Source of the DNA: Leguminivora glycinivorella | Lineage: Eukaryota; Arthropoda; Insecta; Lepidoptera; Tortricidae | NCBI RefSeq assembly: GCF_023078275.1 | Contig: NC_062985.1 | Location: forward strand, 4,464,001-4,528,000 | Reading direction: 5' to 3' | DNA: 64,000 nucleotides | Shown: positions 9,293 to 22,080 of the stretch, piece after piece | Layout of the letters: each line of letters starts with the position of its first letter | Numbering within the stretch: position 1 is the stretch's first letter | The notes under the pieces: model-generated | The model's database searches: none | What the model was told of the DNA's origin: nothing | Seen by the model: the letters and a program-made list of their open reading frames with translations, nothing else | Position numbers and translations under genes: made by a program

Positions 9293-12190
9293 CTCTTAGA
9301 TTATTATTATTTACCTACATATTTATTTATAAATTCAACAAATGTCCGGCGAAATCCTAACAACAGCATATACACTACTATATTATATTATAACCAATTT
9401 GATCAGGAGTTTAGAACTGTTAGAAGATTCGTATACTTAGTTTATAACTAGCCCAATATCGATTGATTAAAGTTTTACTTTCATACGCAATATCCACATC
9501 CACACGGCCATGCGAGCCTCGTATGTGTCTATGTACTTCTAACTATTGCCTAAAACTACGCGGTTTATGCTCACCTGGTACCAAAGGCATTTACTTCGGT
9601 AAAGATAAATTTTAGTAAAACAGTGAACGCATGTAGTCTGTTTCTAAGTTTATAATAGTTACAAGTTCTACTAGAGATACGAAATGGACTGGATTTGTAA
9701 GTGTCAAAAGAAACATTGTTGGACTAGAATCCCCCTTTCATGGCGCCCTAGCAACAGCACCCACCCTTTGAATGTTGCACATGGTAGCATTGTGGTGCAA
9801 CTTTCCATCAGTTAATCTGAATTCCAAATCTAGATTTTCAATACCTAGCTGAATTCATTCCCGACCGATGGCGAGGGGTCGCCATTTTGAGATATGTGCG
9901 CGCCCTCGCAATGTAAAACTTTTTCATCTCGATTTTTCGTCATGTTTTGGCGCCCCCCTTACTACCATTCGGCGCCCTCAGTTTCTCCATACAACGTAAT
10001 TTTCCATGAGTACTATACTTAGCAATTGACGTAGCCCGTCTAATAGTGACAAACGACCACGTTTGAATCCATTTTGAATCATTTGTTTCACTTACCTCGC
10101 GCGTCACATTAGCATAGGCTTTGTATTGTGAAAAACAGAAAAACCAGATTCGAAGAACGATGGATCACGTAGTTTGGTATTTCCTGATTTTCATGGCACA
10201 TTATTTTCAAATATTTCAAGTGACTACCAATAAGTAGTCAGAACAAATTTTAATTTTAATTTTATTGCCCAAGAAAATGACAAATACTTGAATGAGTCTT
10301 TCAATGGTAGTTAAATTATCAGTTATAGTTAGTGACGACAAATTTATCCCAAAGAAGAGATGTCCAAAGACTTGAAGGACTTTTATTGTTTTTATTTTTT
10401 TTGCTATGTACATTTTGTTGAAATACTTGGGATTTGCAAGTCATTTTGAAAAAATGTGGACATTATAAAATTTAAAGCGCCAATTTGGTACAGTAATTTT
10501 ATGTCGTGCAATAAAGTTTAATTATAAAAATCATTAAAATTACTTTAAAACAAAATAGACTATTAGAATATGATAACTTGATAAGGTTAACCCATTACAG
10601 TACCTACTGTACATATTACCAAGGATTATTTATATCTTAGGATTTACATACTTCATACTAAGAATCGTACCTCGATTTTGTAGCGCCACCTATTTAATAC
10701 TATTTTAACAACACTGATGATGCCTACATTTTTTTTTCAAAATTTGTATTGAAATAATATCACGATTTTAAAATAAAGGAATATGTCATTTCTTCTTATA
10801 AAAAATAAAAACACGCAAAAATATATGGGGAAAATATGTATATGATTTTGGCCACTTCCACGCTGCGAACAGCGCCATCAAGTTTTAAGCCTGGATACAT
10901 TTCAGGGGTATGCTTTTTTGTAAGGGCTTTGTAAGGCCAGTATTAAATCGTTCTTGCTGTTACTATTTCCCAAGCTTTGAAGTTACTTAGCTGTATTTTT
11001 AAAACGGCTTTAACCGTTAAAAATCTAAATCCAATAAAAGATCAAGTTAATTGAAGAGACACAAATCCACTTAGACACCCTGCACCCCTGTAGTTCACTT
11101 CCTTTGTAACTTTTCCGGTTTTGCCTGACCTCTGACTACGCATAGTTGTTATGAGGCCATGGGTCTAGTTCTTATGGTCAGTCACTGATAGGCAAGCTGT
11201 TTAGTGACTAGTGACCGGAAGAGTTGTTTAATCGTCTCTGACACTTGTCTTGGGCTACGCTTGCTTTTCTGCTTGCATTAAAAAAAAATCGTTTTTATTT
11301 TTAAATATCTACGCAGTTTAAAATACTGAGGGTGACGTCGTTTAGCAGTAGACTTCACTCAAATATGCAAGATGGAATAATAAATATTTTGGTTGCTTTT
11401 TGTGACATGAGTGTCACGACTCCTCAAAAAATATTTAAGAAATATATTTACAACAAATAATATATAGCGTAAGCGTATAAGCTGCATATGCGTTAGCATT
11501 ATAGGTAAGTAATATAGAAGGACAAAATATGTAAATGTTTTATTTTTGGTTTAAATAAGTAAGTCTCCGTAGAGCGAGTGCTGCAACTATCCTGCACAAA
11601 CTCTACGTAGTTTCTAAATTAATAGAGTCATCTGTTTGCATTTCAGCAGTACGGCAACCCAATTATTTTTCAGGGCGGCGCTAACAGTAGATTTGGCGTC
11701 GCGGCTACCAGGCACCCATAACAACACACTGGTAATATTTCAGCTTTCAGCGTCGAAGCGAGACAGAAATATCTGAAAATAAAGGGCGATGCCACGGGAG
11801 AGACGGAGATATCGACGTTTTCGGAGCTCCTACGAGTTAAAACGTCCTAAAAATACTCAGCTGACGAAAGTGATTTATTTCCTAAATAACACATGGGTGT
11901 CACATGTTTAGCGGCTGTTTAACAAAATAACGGTCGAAGATGTAAGGCGTGACTTAAACATGTGCAGTTTTTACACGTTTTTATTTTTTAGTGCTTGTGA
12001 CCGAGCTCAAGTCAAGTACCTATAGTAGGCAGAAGTGGCAGAACCGAAGTACAAATCTGCGTAACATTTAGAGTTAATTCGTTTATTGTATTCGTTAATG
12101 TTTTTCTCGCGTTAATGTGGTGCAACTGCAAATTAATGCTGTAGCCTGTATGTTATCTACTCGGTAGCAATTTTAGAACAACATCGGTGT
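9293..12190. other. Intron 1 stretch with no assignable feature
   Basis: About 2.9 kb of AT-rich sequence with many stops. A few phrases (9760-9990, GC-richer, with GGCGCCC repeats) stand out slightly, but I see no gene, no clear terminal repeats and no tandem structure. Confidence 0.5.
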
Positions 12191-12195
12191 TCTTA

Positions 12196-12450
12196 TAAAT
12201 AAATAAATATTATAGGACATTCTTACACAGATTGACTGAGGCCCACGGTAAGCTCAAGAAGGCTTGTGTTGTGGGTACTCAGATAACGATATATATAATA
12301 TATAAATACTTATATACATAGAAAACATCCATGACTCAGGAACAAATATCTGTGCTCATCACACAAATAAATGCCCTTACCGGGATTCGAACCCGGGACC
12401 GCAGCGCAGCAGGCAGGGTCACTACCGACTGCGCCAGACCGGTCGTCTTA
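12196..12450 (-). mobile_element. tRNA-derived SINE, copy 2
   Basis: The cleanest copy. On the - strand the A box TGGCGCAGTCGG and the B box GGGTTCGAATCCC sit in a tRNA-like head ending near 12450. The body carries TCCTGAGTCATGGATGTTTT and GCTTACCGTGGGCCTCAGTC, and the tail is AAATA/TAT-rich at 12196-12210. Confidence 0.9.
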
Positions 12451-12757
12451 TTCCCTCGTAAAGCTTAATATTCCTTTTATTTATAGTAGGTATTACATTG
12501 GCAATATTGGCATGATATTTTGCAATCATCATCATCATCATATCAGCCCTTTATCGCCCACTGGTGAGCATAGGCTTCTCTTCAAGTACGCCGCTTGTCC
12601 CGGTCCTGAGATAATGCATACATAAACTCACGCCTATATTCCCAAACGGGATAGGCAGAGCAAATTAAACTGTAGAATTTTCAGTGCCACTCTTGGCAAT
12701 AAACTGAAAATTCAGTTGCACATAGTCCACTTTCTTACAAATATTTGACCCCTCGTA

Positions 12758-13120
12758 ATAGTTATTTGTTTTACAAGGGGACAAAGTTGTTGTTTAACCG
12801 CACGTGCCAATATTGATACCCGAGCAAGCGAAAGATTCCAATATTGAACCTCGAGCGTAGCGACGAGTGGCTCAAAAAGTAGAATCTTGAGCGTTGCGAG
12901 GGTTTCAAGGCACGAAGGTTAAACAAACTTTGCCACAGAGTGAAACACAAAATTTTTCACCACACCAACACGAACGAAATACTGACTATAAAACATCAAA
13001 CTAAATCAAATTCAGCAATCTATTCAATAGGTATTTATGATTAAAAAAAATATTTGTTAGGTAAATTCAACCAGCCAGCTCAAGGCATCAAGTTAAAATT
13101 TGTATGTAATTATTTTGCAC
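12758..13120 (+). mobile_element. Family H element, copy 1, cut by foldback element
   Basis: AGTTATTTGTTTTACAAGGG, CGCACGTGCCAATATTGATA, GTTTCAAGGCACGAAGG, TTTTTCACCACACC and AAACATCAAACTAAATCAAA follow the same order as copies at 22081, 29587 and 37354. The copy stops at GTAATTATTTTGCAC, exactly where the 7.35 kb element begins. The missing end is not found after 20472. Confidence 0.75.
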
Positions 13121-13547
13121 CAGGGACCGGCCCGCTATCCCTTATACGGGGTTTTGTATGGGTATTTCGTTAGGCTTAACTTACCCTACCCTTTTGACGC
13201 GATACCCTTTCATTTTGCTTTTAAAGCCCTAACGAAAGCGCTTACCTAAAATAGCCCAATACCCTTTCAAAACCCTTATCATCGGCTCAGCCTAACGCCA
13301 TAAGGGTAAGCCTTATATTGGGTTTTATTTGCTTTCCCTTATAGAGCATATCGTGCGAGTTTAAATCATGTACCTCGCTCATAAAGCACACATTACTCCG
13401 AACGAAATAACATACGATCGTTACCTACGGCGGCACTGTGTGTGATATTTGCGCGTCTCTGTTTGATGGAAACGGCTGTAGATAAAATAAGGTTCAATTT
13501 TCAATACCAAATAAATACCAACTAAATACTTATAGTTATGATAGGCA

Positions 13548-14985
13548 AACGCTATTTTCGTCATCGGACTTGTCTTGATGAGTACTCGAGTGAGTAGCAC
13601 CCGAAGTCCAGCTGATGCTGAACCCTGGTTGCACCTATGGGAACTCGGGTTTAGTGTAACACAGGCAAACGCTGTTTTCGTCATCGGACTTGTCTTGATG
13701 AGTACTCGAGTGAGCAGTACCCAAAGTTCAGCTGATGCTGAACCCTGGCTGCACCTAGGGGAACTCTGGTTTAGTGTAACACAGGCAAACGCTGTTTTCG
13801 TCATCGGACTTGTCTTGATGAGTACTCGAGCGAGCAGTACCCAAAGTCCAGCTGATGCTGAACCCTGGCTGCACCTAGGGGAACTCGGGTTTAGTGTAAC
13901 ACAAGCAAACGCTGTTTTCATCATCGGACTTGTCTTGATGAGTACTCGAGTGAGCAGTACCCAAAGTCCAACTGATGCTGAACCCTGGCTGCACCTAGGG
14001 GAACTCGGGTTTAGTGTAACACAGGCAAACGCTGTTTTCGTCATCGGACTTGTCTTGATGAGTACTCGAGTGAGCAGTACCCAAAGTCCAGCTAATGCTG
14101 AACCCTGGCTGCACCTAGGGGAACTCGGGTTTAGTGTAACACAGGCAAACGCTGTTTTCGTCATCGGACTTGTCTTGATGAGTACTCGAGTAAGCAGTAC
14201 CCAAAGTCCAGCTGATGCTGAACCCTGGCTGCACCTAGGGGAACTCGGGTTTAGTGTAACACAGGCAAACGCTGTTTTCGTCATCGGACTTGTCTTGATG
14301 AGTACTCGAGTGAGCAGTACCCGAATTCCAGCTGATGCTGAACCCTGGCTGCACCTAGGGGAACTCGGGTTTAGTGTAACCCAGGCAAACGCTGTTTTCG
14401 TCATCGGACTTCTCTTGATGAGTACTCGAGTGAGCAGTACCCAAAGTCCAGCTGATGCTGAACCCTGGCTGCACCTAGGGGAACTCGGCTTTAGTGTAAC
14501 ACAGGCAAACGCTGTTTTCGTCATCGGACTTGTCTTGATGAGTACTCGAGTGAGCGTACCCGAAGTCCAGTTGATGCTCAACCCTGGCTGCACCTAGGGG
14601 AACTCGGGTTTAGTGTAACACAGGCAAACGCTGTTTTCGTTATCGGACTTGTCTTGATGAGTACTCGTGTGAGCAGTACCCAAAGTCCAGCTAATGCTGA
14701 ACCCTGGCTGCACCTAGGGGAACTCGGGTTTAGTGTAACACAGGCAAACGCTGTTTTCGTCATCGGACTTGTCTAGATGAGTACTCGATTGAGCAGTACC
14801 CGAAGTCCAGCTGATGCTGAACCCTGGCTGCATCTAGGGGAACTCGGGTTTAGTGCAACCCAGGCAAACGCTGTTTCCGTCATCGGGCTTGTCTTGACGA
14901 GGACTTGGGTGCGCAGTAGCCAAGACAGCGCTGTAGCTGAGCCCTGGTGGTACCTAGGGCAACTCTGGTTTCAGTGTATTATAAT
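13548..14985. repeat. Tandem array 1, 120-bp unit, about 12 copies
   Basis: The phrase TCATCGGACTTGTCTTGATG recurs exactly every 120 bp from 13561 to 14761 (one unit is 119 bp). CTGAACCCTGGCTGCACCTA and GTAACACAGGCAAACGCTGT recur likewise. The last units (from about 14850) are divergent. Because the unit is a multiple of 3, long open frames appear on both strands (340 and 390 codons). This is a by-product of periodicity and not evidence of a protein. Confidence 0.95.
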
Positions 14986-14989
14986 ATAG

Positions 14990-15427
14990 AAATATTTCTT
15001 GCAATGTCAAGTTAGGCATAAAAACATAATATTAACTAAACAAAAATCCTACCAGAAGTGAATATTAACATCAAGTAGTTAGAACAAATTTATTAATTTG
15101 CCATACATGAAACACTTTATTTATGTATAAAAAAAATACGTAAGTATATCCATTTGAATATCAAAATTAAGTACAGTCGATTTCACTAATAGTAACACAG
15201 GGAATAAAGAGAATACTGGAGTTCCTAGCGTCCATAGACTGCGGTAACTACTTACTATCAGACGGGCTGTGTGCTTGATTGCCACTAGAAAAGTATTTCT
15301 GTTTCAAACGATCTTTATAGAATTCACAACAATCAACAGAAATAGTTTGACAGATTCTATGGTACTACTCAACTCAACCAAGTGCCAGTCATAAAGACAA
15401 GTCTAAGATATATCACACGAAAAATAC
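14990..15427. other. Spacer between the inverted 120-bp arrays
   Basis: About 440 bp of AT-rich single-copy-looking sequence. It contains CTACTTACTATCAGACGGGC, a phrase common in lepidopteran repeats, and no gene. Confidence 0.5.
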
Positions 15428-17590
15428 TATGAACAGAAAACAGCGTTTATTTATATTGCACCGAACCTGAGTTCCCCTAGATACCACCAGGTCTCAGCTA
15501 CAGCGCTGGCTTGGGTACTGCGCACCCAAGTCCTCATTAAGGCAGGGCCGATAACGAAAACCGGGTTTGTCTATGTTGCACCAAACCTATGTTCCCCTAG
15601 GTACAGCAAGGTTTCAACATCAGCTTTACCAGTACTCATCAAGACAAGTCCGATTACGAAAACAGCGTTTGCCTATGTTGCACGAAACCCGAGTTCCCTT
15701 AGGAATAGCCAGGGTTCGGCATCAGCTCTACCTTGGTTACTGCTCACTCAAGTACTCATCAAGACAAGTCCGATGACGAAAACAGCGTTTGCGTATGTTG
15801 CACGAAACCCGAGTTCCCCTAGGAATAGTCAGGGTTCAGCATCAGCTCTACCTTGGTTACTGCTCACACAAGTACTCATCAAGACAAGTCCGATGACGAA
15901 AACAGCCCTTGCCTATGTTACTCCAAACCCGCGTTCCCCTGGGAAAAGCCAGGGTTCAGCATTAGCTCTACCTTGGTTACTGCTCACACAAGTACTCATC
16001 AATACAAGTCCGATGACGAAAACAGCGTTTGCCTATATTGCACAAAACCTTAGCTCCCCTAGGAATAGCCAGGGTTCAGCATCAGCTCTACCTTTGTTAC
16101 TGCTCACACCAGTACTCATCAATACAAGTCCGATGACGAAAACAGCGTTTGCCTATGTTGCACGAAACCCGAGATCCCTTAGGAATAGCCAGGGTTCAGT
16201 ATCAGCTCTACCTTGGTTACTGCTCACATAAGTACTCATCAAAACAAGTCCGATGACGAAAACAGCGCTTGCCTATGTTACTCCAAACCCGCGTTCCCCT
16301 GGGAAAAGCCGGGGTTCAGCATCAGCTCTACCTTGGTTACTGCTCACTCAAGTACTCATCAAGACAAGTCCGATGACGAAAACAGCGTTTGACTATGTTG
16401 CACGAAACCCGAGTTCCCTTAGGAATAGCCAGGGTTCAGCATCAGCTCTATATTGGTTACTGCTCACTCAAGTACTCATCAAGACAAGTCCGATGATGAA
16501 AACAGCGTTTGCGTATGTTGCACGAAACCCGAGTTCCCCTATGAATAGCCAGGGTTCAGCATCAGCTCTATCTTGGTTACTGCTCACACAAATACTCATC
16601 AAGACAAGTCCGATGACGAAAACAGCGCTTACCTATGTTACTCCAAACCCGCGTTCCCCTAGGAATAGCCAGGGTTCAGCATCAGCTCTACCTTTGTTAC
16701 TGCTCACACCAGTACTCATCAATACGAGTCCGATGACGAAAACAGCGTTTGCCTATGTTGCACGAAACCCGAGTTCCCTTAGGAATAGCCAGGGTTCAGC
16801 ATCAGCTCTACCTTGGTTACTGCTCACATAAGTACTCATCAAAACAAGTCCGATGACGAAAACAGCGCTTGCCTATGTTACTCCAAACCCGCGTTCCCCT
16901 GGGAAAAGCCAGGGTTCAGCATCAGCTCTACCTTGGTTACTGCTCACTCAAGTACTCATCAAGACAAGTCCGATGACGAAAACAGCGTTTGACTATGTTG
17001 CACGAAACCCGAGTTCTCTTAGGAATAGCCAGGGTTCAGCATCAGCTCTATATTGGTTACTGCTCACTCAAGTACTCATCAAGACAAGTCCGATGACGAA
17101 AACAGCGTTTGCGTATGTTGCACGAAACCCGAGTTCCCCTATGAATAGCCAGGGTTCAGCATCAGCTCTATCTTGGTTACTGCTCACACAAATACTCATC
17201 AAGACAAGTCCGATGACGAAAACAGCGCTTACCTATGTTACTCCAAACCCGCATTCCGCTGGGAAAAGCCAGGGTTCAGCATCAGCTCTACCTTGGTTAC
17301 TGCTCACTCAAGTACTCATCAATACAAGTCCGATGACGAAAACAGCGTTTGCCTATGTTGCACAAAACCCGAGTTCCCCTAGGAATAGCCAGGGTTCAGC
17401 GTCAGCTCTACCTTGGTTACTGCTCACACAAGTACTCATCAATACAAGTCCGATGACGAAAACAGCGTTCCCTATGTTACTCCAAACCCGCGTTCCCCTG
17501 GGAAAAGCCAGGATTCAGCATCAGCTCTACCTTGGTTACTGCTCACTCAAGTACTCATCAATACAAGTTCGATGACGAAAACAGCGTTTG
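15428..17590. repeat. Tandem array 2, 120-bp unit in inverted orientation, with 600-bp higher-order repeat
   Basis: The unit is the reverse complement of array 1 (ATCAAGACAAGTCCGATGAC; GCCAGGGTTCAGCATCAGCT), about 18 copies at 120-bp spacing. Two unit types occur, one with TTGCACGAAACCCGAG and one with TTACTCCAAACCCGCG. Five units at 16261-16860 are repeated nearly unchanged at 16861-17460, giving a 600-bp higher-order repeat. Long open frames result from the period. Confidence 0.93.
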
Positions 17591-17598
17591 CCTATGTT

Positions 17599-19568
17599 TA
17601 GGGCTTGCATTCCGGAATTCCGGAATCTCGAAATTCCGGAATTTCGGTCAATTTTTCCGATATTACAGTTCCGGAATTGAAACACATAATCTCGAAAATT
17701 CCGGAATTGAAAAAATATGTATTTTTATATGAAAACGTGTAATATCAGCCTGGTTATTTTACAAAATTACCACAGAATGTATAAGAAATATGTAAATTCA
17801 TAATTTAGACACTGCTCGGACTCAGGTAGTACCCTATTTTATGGCCAAAGGGGCTAGTTAGAGCGAGATAGTGTAATTTTAAATTTTAACCCGCTAATAT
17901 GATCTAACCATTGTCTCTTTCTGGTTTTGCGAACTTAAATTCAGGTGCAAATCGTAGTATTTGGTATTACATTCATTCACAAGCGTAACGTCGTAGTTAC
18001 TTTATACACTTTTCACAAAGACGTGTGCATATTTTACTAAACTGGTGGACTTTACTGCAACGTATGGAAAATGGTGGATATGAAAAGTATGCTTTATTTT
18101 TTACAAAAATTCAAGGTGTACATACATGTATAGCCTGACAAGTTTTTATTTGACCCTCGCCACGTTGCGGATTTTCAGCTGAACTAATTTATTTTACTGG
18201 CAAGGATTAATATTTGACACCCGTCGTCAAAAGTCATTGAATGTCAGTGATGTAAACGAGAAGTAAATATTTTCAATTTTCTAACGGTTTCATCGCAAAT
18301 TTGCCCAAAATAATATTAAAAAAAGTGAAAATAATTATACTTAAGGTGATAATTTACTAACAACAAAAAAGGATGAAGGATTTCACAGTATTTCGATAAC
18401 AATGTTCCGAAATCGTTTGTTGACATGTCCGGTACTGACAATTTATAGTGCGGTTGTCCTGTACTGATTATTTGGTTTCGATTTAGCTTAATTAATTTTT
18501 TGTTCTTATTTAAGGTGTCTGTGTCTGCCGTGAAAAATATTTATAGAAATAAGAAGGCCGTTACATCATTGACACCAGTATAAAACAAGGTCCCACGCAA
18601 AAAGAAAATAAACATCGACGACTTCGATAAAGGCACAAGATTCATGGATTTTAGGCTGTGCGGAAACAAGTAGCGAGTATTTAAACCTTGCTTATAAACT
18701 TTGATTCTCTAAAACCATGTTTTCATTTTCTACAAATATTAAAGCGAAACCAGTACACGCTGTCCCCATTATATATGACGTCCGCACATTATTGCCATAT
18801 GAAAGCGGTTTGTAGCGACACTCTTTCAGGGTCAAATAATATCTTGTCAGGCTTTACCTAGGTATAAATCAGGAAATCTGAGTTTTTGGGCCTCGAGTCT
18901 GATACAGGTAATTCAATATTTATTTTATTACATTTATATGAATAAGACGTTGTGCCATTGTTGTAAATTATTACTTTTTCATTATTTTGGTGGACAATCG
19001 ATGCATATGCATTTAAAACCCTTGTTTTTATTAGATTAATTGATAAAACAATAATGTTGTCCTCGTCCATATTGCTGTAAATCCTCAAATATGAAATAAG
19101 TTCAGAAGGAAAACAATGTATTTGGGGAAGATTTATTTAGTTCTTGTCTAAAATATGTAGTTTTTTTTTTATTACTGAATGATGTGTCAAATACTATTAA
19201 ATAATAATGCTAAATATATTTACTTTAATGTTAACTACTATGACAAAACTGGCACTAAAACCTCGTTTGTATCGTTTGCTGTTGTTCGAAATACTTCGCA
19301 AGACCGTTTTGACACAAAATGGACTCTCCTGTAAAATTACTAAAATGAAAATTGCAGTGTTATATGCCTTTCAGGTACGGAGTTATTGTCTTAAACGTCG
19401 ATTAATAATAAATTTCAATTTAAAATTGTATTATTTCATCAGAAATCCATCAGAAAACAAAACAAAAAAAATTGTTCAATTCCGGAACTAGTTCCGGAAT
19501 TCCGGAATTGAAGTCCAATCTCGAAAACCAGTTCCGGAATTGAAAATCGTCCGATATTGCAAGCCCTA
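17599..19568. mobile_element. hAT-like element, 1970 bp, exact 8-bp target duplication
   Basis: TAGGGCTTGCA at the left and TGCAAGCCCTA at the right are perfect terminal repeats. CCTATGTT is present on both sides (17591-17598 and 19569-19576). Subterminal sequence is full of TTCCGGAATT words on both sides (17611-17712, 19480-19550). No transposase is recognisable. It is inserted in the 120-bp array, which resumes at 19577. Confidence 0.9.
18131..18854. mobile_element. Family B inverted-repeat element, copy 1
   Basis: TAGCCTGACAAGTTTTTATT followed by TGACCCT is mirrored by AGGGTCAAATAATATC and TTGTCAGGCTTTA. It lies wholly within the hAT-like element. A second copy at 24215-25496 is interrupted by a family A element, so family B is a discrete unit of about 725 bp. 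TA-rich flanks suggest a TA target. Confidence 0.8.
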
Positions 19569-19576
19569 CCTATGTT

Positions 19577-19800
19577 GCACGAAACCCGAGTTCCCTTAGG
19601 AATAGCCAGGGTTCAGCATCAGCTCTACCTTGGTTACTGCTCACATAAGTACTCATCAAAACAAGTCCGATGACGAAAACAGCGTTGCCTATGTTACTCC
19701 AAACCCGCGTTCCCCTGGGAAAAGCCAGGGTTCAGCATCAGCTCTACCTTGGCTACTGCTCACACAAGTACTCATCAAGACAAGTCCGATGACGAAAACG
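19577..19800. repeat. Continuation of 120-bp array after the hAT insertion
   Basis: GCACGAAACCCGAGTTCCCT, then two more 120-bp units ending GACGAAAACGG at 19800, where the array stops at a T run. Confidence 0.9.
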
Positions 19801-19879
19801 GCTTTTTTTTTATGTTGGCAATTAACGTTTTCAACGAGTAATGTTAATGGTTAATTGTATTGATTTTCGGCCAACACTG

Positions 19880-19985
19880 TATATTTACATGCATACATAC
19901 TTATTTACATAATTATATTCATACATACATACCTACATACATTCATACATACCTACATACATTCATACGTACGAACATACATACT
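19880..19985. repeat. CATA microsatellite
   Basis: Imperfect CATACATACATAC/CTACATACATTCATAC run inside the right flank of the foldback-like element. Confidence 0.85.
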
Positions 19986-20472
19986 GATCTATGGGCGACG
20001 ATGATCATTTACCATCATCAGGCGATCCATCAGTCCCTTGTATCCCAGTTCATTAAAAATAATTTCTAGCCGTGTTCTACTTTTATCCAACGAAAACATG
20101 TTTCGTTGCAAAATTAAAAATGGGGCGCATAGTGCGGAGTGGCAACAGCGCATTTTCCTTCCTGTTCTTACACTAGCTTAGATTCATAATCCTGTCTCTT
20201 TCACGCAAGGCTCGACTACGCTTTAACAAAAGGGAAAGCCTTATAAATAGCGCTTAAAATAAGGGTAACCCTTATTAAAGGCTTGCAAGCCGTATCGGAT
20301 AGCGGTAAGCCAATGCACAGGGCTAGCTTTATTGTTTTGCTGAGTTTTTTGTAAGGGCTAGTCAAATGAATGGGCTTGCAGTTGGAAAGGGAGAGTCTCT
20401 CGTTTGGGTCGTCCTTACGTTAGGGATTCCCAATGAAAGGCTTGTAGCGCGGAAGGGATTGTCCGGTCCCTG

Positions 20473-21285
20473 ATACAACCTACATACAACACATTGATAA
20501 TGCGTGTTACATCAGTCTTCTACACCCATACATAAACATGTTATCATATCATACATCCGTCAACCCTTCCGCGACCTACCCCAACACGCACACACGACCT
20601 CCTCGCCCGTCCTCATCGCCTGGTACATATGTGACTGCAAAAACTCACATGGCTCTAAACCCGTCACACGAGACATATGTGTGTGACGTGCTCGTGGTGC
20701 AAACATTACTGAGGCACTGAGGATTGGTACAGCATGTACTTAATATGTGTGTATGTTGTGATACATATATTATACTCATGTGATTTTATTTTAGTATGCG
20801 CGAGTTAGATACGTGGTAAGTAAATCTATGCATGTGTTTTCACATTATGGATCAGAAAATTTTACGATTCTATTATATAGAAATAATAAAATCAGTGTCT
20901 TCAACTACATCAAACTAAGCAAAAATATTTATAATAATATCAATATCCATGCATAACAATATTAATAATGAAGACTACATTCGTTTGTATTAAAAAACAG
21001 TGCCCATTTATCTTCTAGTCTAAATTGTAATCATCCCTGAAGTCACATGTGATGGCTGTATGATAGCAATCGACTGAAAATCACAGTATGTGGCAACAAT
21101 GCACAGAAACACGTGTAGATCTATATCTTAATGTTTATGGTAGCCTAGTACGTACTTTCGTTTGGGACATCACATGATCGGCATCCATTTTATGACACGG
21201 GAAGGTCAATGCCCCCGACGGCACACCCATCCTATTTGTTTTGTTGTTTGATAAAGTTACAAAATTATCGAATGAATTTAATATA
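20473..21285. other. Intron 1 stretch with no assignable feature
   Basis: AT-rich, with a slightly GC-richer part at 20560-20720 that opens in two overlapping frames. No homology is recognised and no repeats with clear ends are seen. Confidence 0.4.
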
Positions 21286-21287
21286 AG

Positions 21288-21450
21288 AACAGTCCCGACT
21301 CAACTTTCAGACAAAAAAACTAAATCCAAATCGGTTCATCCGTTCGGGAGTTACGATGCCACAGACAGACAGACACACACACAGACAGACAGACAAACAT
21401 ACAGACAGACAGACATACAGACAGACAGACAGACACGTCAAACTTATAAA
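21288..21450 (-). mobile_element. Family C element fragment, copy 3
   Basis: CCGACTCAACTTTCAGACAA, TTCATCCGTTCGGGAGTTAC, then CAGA and CATA units and ACGTCAAACTTATAAAG. The CCCCCGACG end is missing. Confidence 0.7.
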
Positions 21451-22080
21451 GTTAATTATCTGGATTTTTTTGTGATTTCAGATTTAGCTCCTACTGTTTG
21501 AGACCAGCAAACTTTTCCTCTTGTCTCAACTAACAGTTTTATTTTCTCAGGAGTTTCCATTGAAAAATTAGGTAATTTAAATTACGGTTTAGTCGTTATT
21601 CTATGATGAATTCATACTATTTTCGGCTTCCGCCTAATAGCGACTACAGCCGTAAAAGAGGGATTTAATGCCTATTTGACGTAATAGTTGTACAAATTGT
21701 CATTCATTACGTCTGTCCTTTATCTAAGATTGTCGTCTCAGATCATCCCCGCCCAAGCGTAGGGCGCCGCCTACATCCCATTGTCTTAGACGTCAAATAC
21801 TAGGACAATATAAGTATTCAGGAGCACAAGGGGGCGGGTGCAAGCGCTGCAATATTTGGCAAGGGGTGAGTGTTCACACCAATCAATATTGCACACATGT
21901 TCGAAACATGTGCCCCAACCCCAATGTATTTAACACTCTCACGACCCCTAGTGAAAGAGACTGGTAGTCTTTTTACACTCTCATGGTTCCGTGATTTTGA
22001 TAAAAAAATGCATACTTGTAAAAATTATATACCTACATTTCATGCAACTACTTAGTTAATCAGTTGAAATCCATTTGTAT

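Larger units (their letters stand above)
13121..20472. mobile_element. 7.35 kb foldback-like composite with inverted 120-bp arrays
   Basis: The ends match as short inverted repeats (CAGGGACCGG at 13121, CCGGTCCCTG ending 20472), followed on both sides by subterminal sequence rich in CCCTT/AAGGG and ATCCCTT words. Inside, a 120-bp tandem repeat runs in one orientation (13548-14985) and in the opposite orientation (15428-17590, continued 19577-19800), so the element can fold back on itself. A hAT-like insertion splits the second array. No transposase frame is visible. I find no matching target duplication at the outer borders, so the class is open (the CAGGG ends recall hAT; the architecture recalls foldback/Galileo elements). 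Confidence 0.7.

Noticed and set aside
12371..12450. tRNA gene
   Set aside because: A and B boxes are present, but the segment is the head of a SINE repeated at 8524 and (partly) 41196; no intact cloverleaf was supported.
13421..14597. Long open frames (390 codons on -, 340 on +) as proteins
   Set aside because: Both strands are open because the 120-bp unit is a multiple of three; the two readings are mirror products of the same array, and there is no start context or family match.
13548..17590. CRISPR-like array
   Set aside because: Whole 120-bp units are repeated without unique spacers; the context is a eukaryotic nuclear genome.
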